Source: Arsenophonus sp. aPb
Lineage (GTDB): Bacteria; Pseudomonadota; Gammaproteobacteria; Enterobacterales; Enterobacteriaceae
Direction of reading: 5' to 3'
DNA: 64,000 bases
Assembly (NCBI RefSeq): GCF_029873475.1
Contig: NZ_CP123499.1
Coordinates: forward strand, 2,418,001-2,482,000
The notes below the pieces were generated by a model. The model was not told where the DNA came from, searched no databases, and saw nothing but the letters and a program-made list of their open reading frames with translations. This document shows, piece by piece, positions 63,947-64,000 of the stretch (positions are counted from its first letter, which is position 1; every line of letters starts with the position of its first letter). A program made the position numbers and the translations under genes.

Positions 63947-64000
63947 TTCTATCCCATTTTTTATTTAAGCTACATTGCCAAGCAAAATAATAAAATGTCC

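Noticed and set aside
1..64000. CRISPR array or complete insertion sequence
   Set aside because: No regularly spaced repeats and no intact transposase frame with terminal inverted repeats were seen.

Overview
This window is AT-rich chromosomal DNA of an enterobacterium. Housekeeping genes match Escherichia coli families closely (MutH, SpeA/SpeB, MetK, SprT, YceI/YceJ, NikABCDE, FolD, CysS, PurE/PurK, QmcA, CueR/CopA, YbaP). They are separated by long AT-rich, gene-poor stretches full of decayed genes. That mix, with type III effector-like genes, prophage debris and secreted enzymes, suggests a host-associated, probably insect-associated, member of the Morganellaceae such as Arsenophonus. The genus is an inference from gene content, not proven by the sequence.

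Layout. 1-10.5 kb: mutH (3' part), an ExoY-like nucleotidyl cyclase toxin, speB-speA, metK with MetJ boxes, sprT, an mgtE-type Mg transporter behind an M-box riboswitch, a lipoprotein, and yceJ-yceI. 10.5-27 kb: a loose region of secreted or surface proteins (DUF1471 protein, porin, Asr-like peptide, AmiD amidase, a phage-type protein, an AA10 lytic polysaccharide monooxygenase, TehB, a siderophore receptor, a DUF3472-like protein, a NucA-family nuclease, lipoproteins) with about 30 per cent of bases non-coding. 27-35.2 kb: a metal-uptake locus: a histidine-rich TonB receptor plus a methyltransferase behind a near-perfect Zur box, divergent from a complete nikABCDE nickel importer. 35.4-40.5 kb: yetF-like gene, the sRNA ArcZ with an upstream FNR-type site, a YafO-family toxin with a 40-residue partner, mdfA, and an OspG/NleH-like effector kinase.

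41-47 kb is the most unusual part. Six related short genes encode secreted peptides with similar signal peptides, different mature parts, and a shared upstream element about 75-80 bases before the start; a seventh member lies at 25.5 kb. They alternate with three decayed copies of a phage Rz (i-spanin) gene. A degraded tRNA/AlpA-like pair at 42.6 kb repeats the AlpA-like pseudogene and intact tRNA-Arg(TCT) at 46.6-46.9 kb, so this looks like a decayed prophage or island at argU. A 138-residue protein with the WEKIxxFF translocation motif of SPI-2 effectors lies inside it.

47-64 kb is mostly conserved core: folD-ybcJ, a P2 Ogr-like gene, a GH68 levansucrase, cysS, ppiB-lpxH, purEK behind a PurR box, an MFS transporter, ybbO, ybbN, qmcA-ybbJ, cueR/copA and ybaP. 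The window carries three probable type III effectors (ExoY-like, OspG-like, WEK-motif protein) but no secretion apparatus, which must be elsewhere if it exists.
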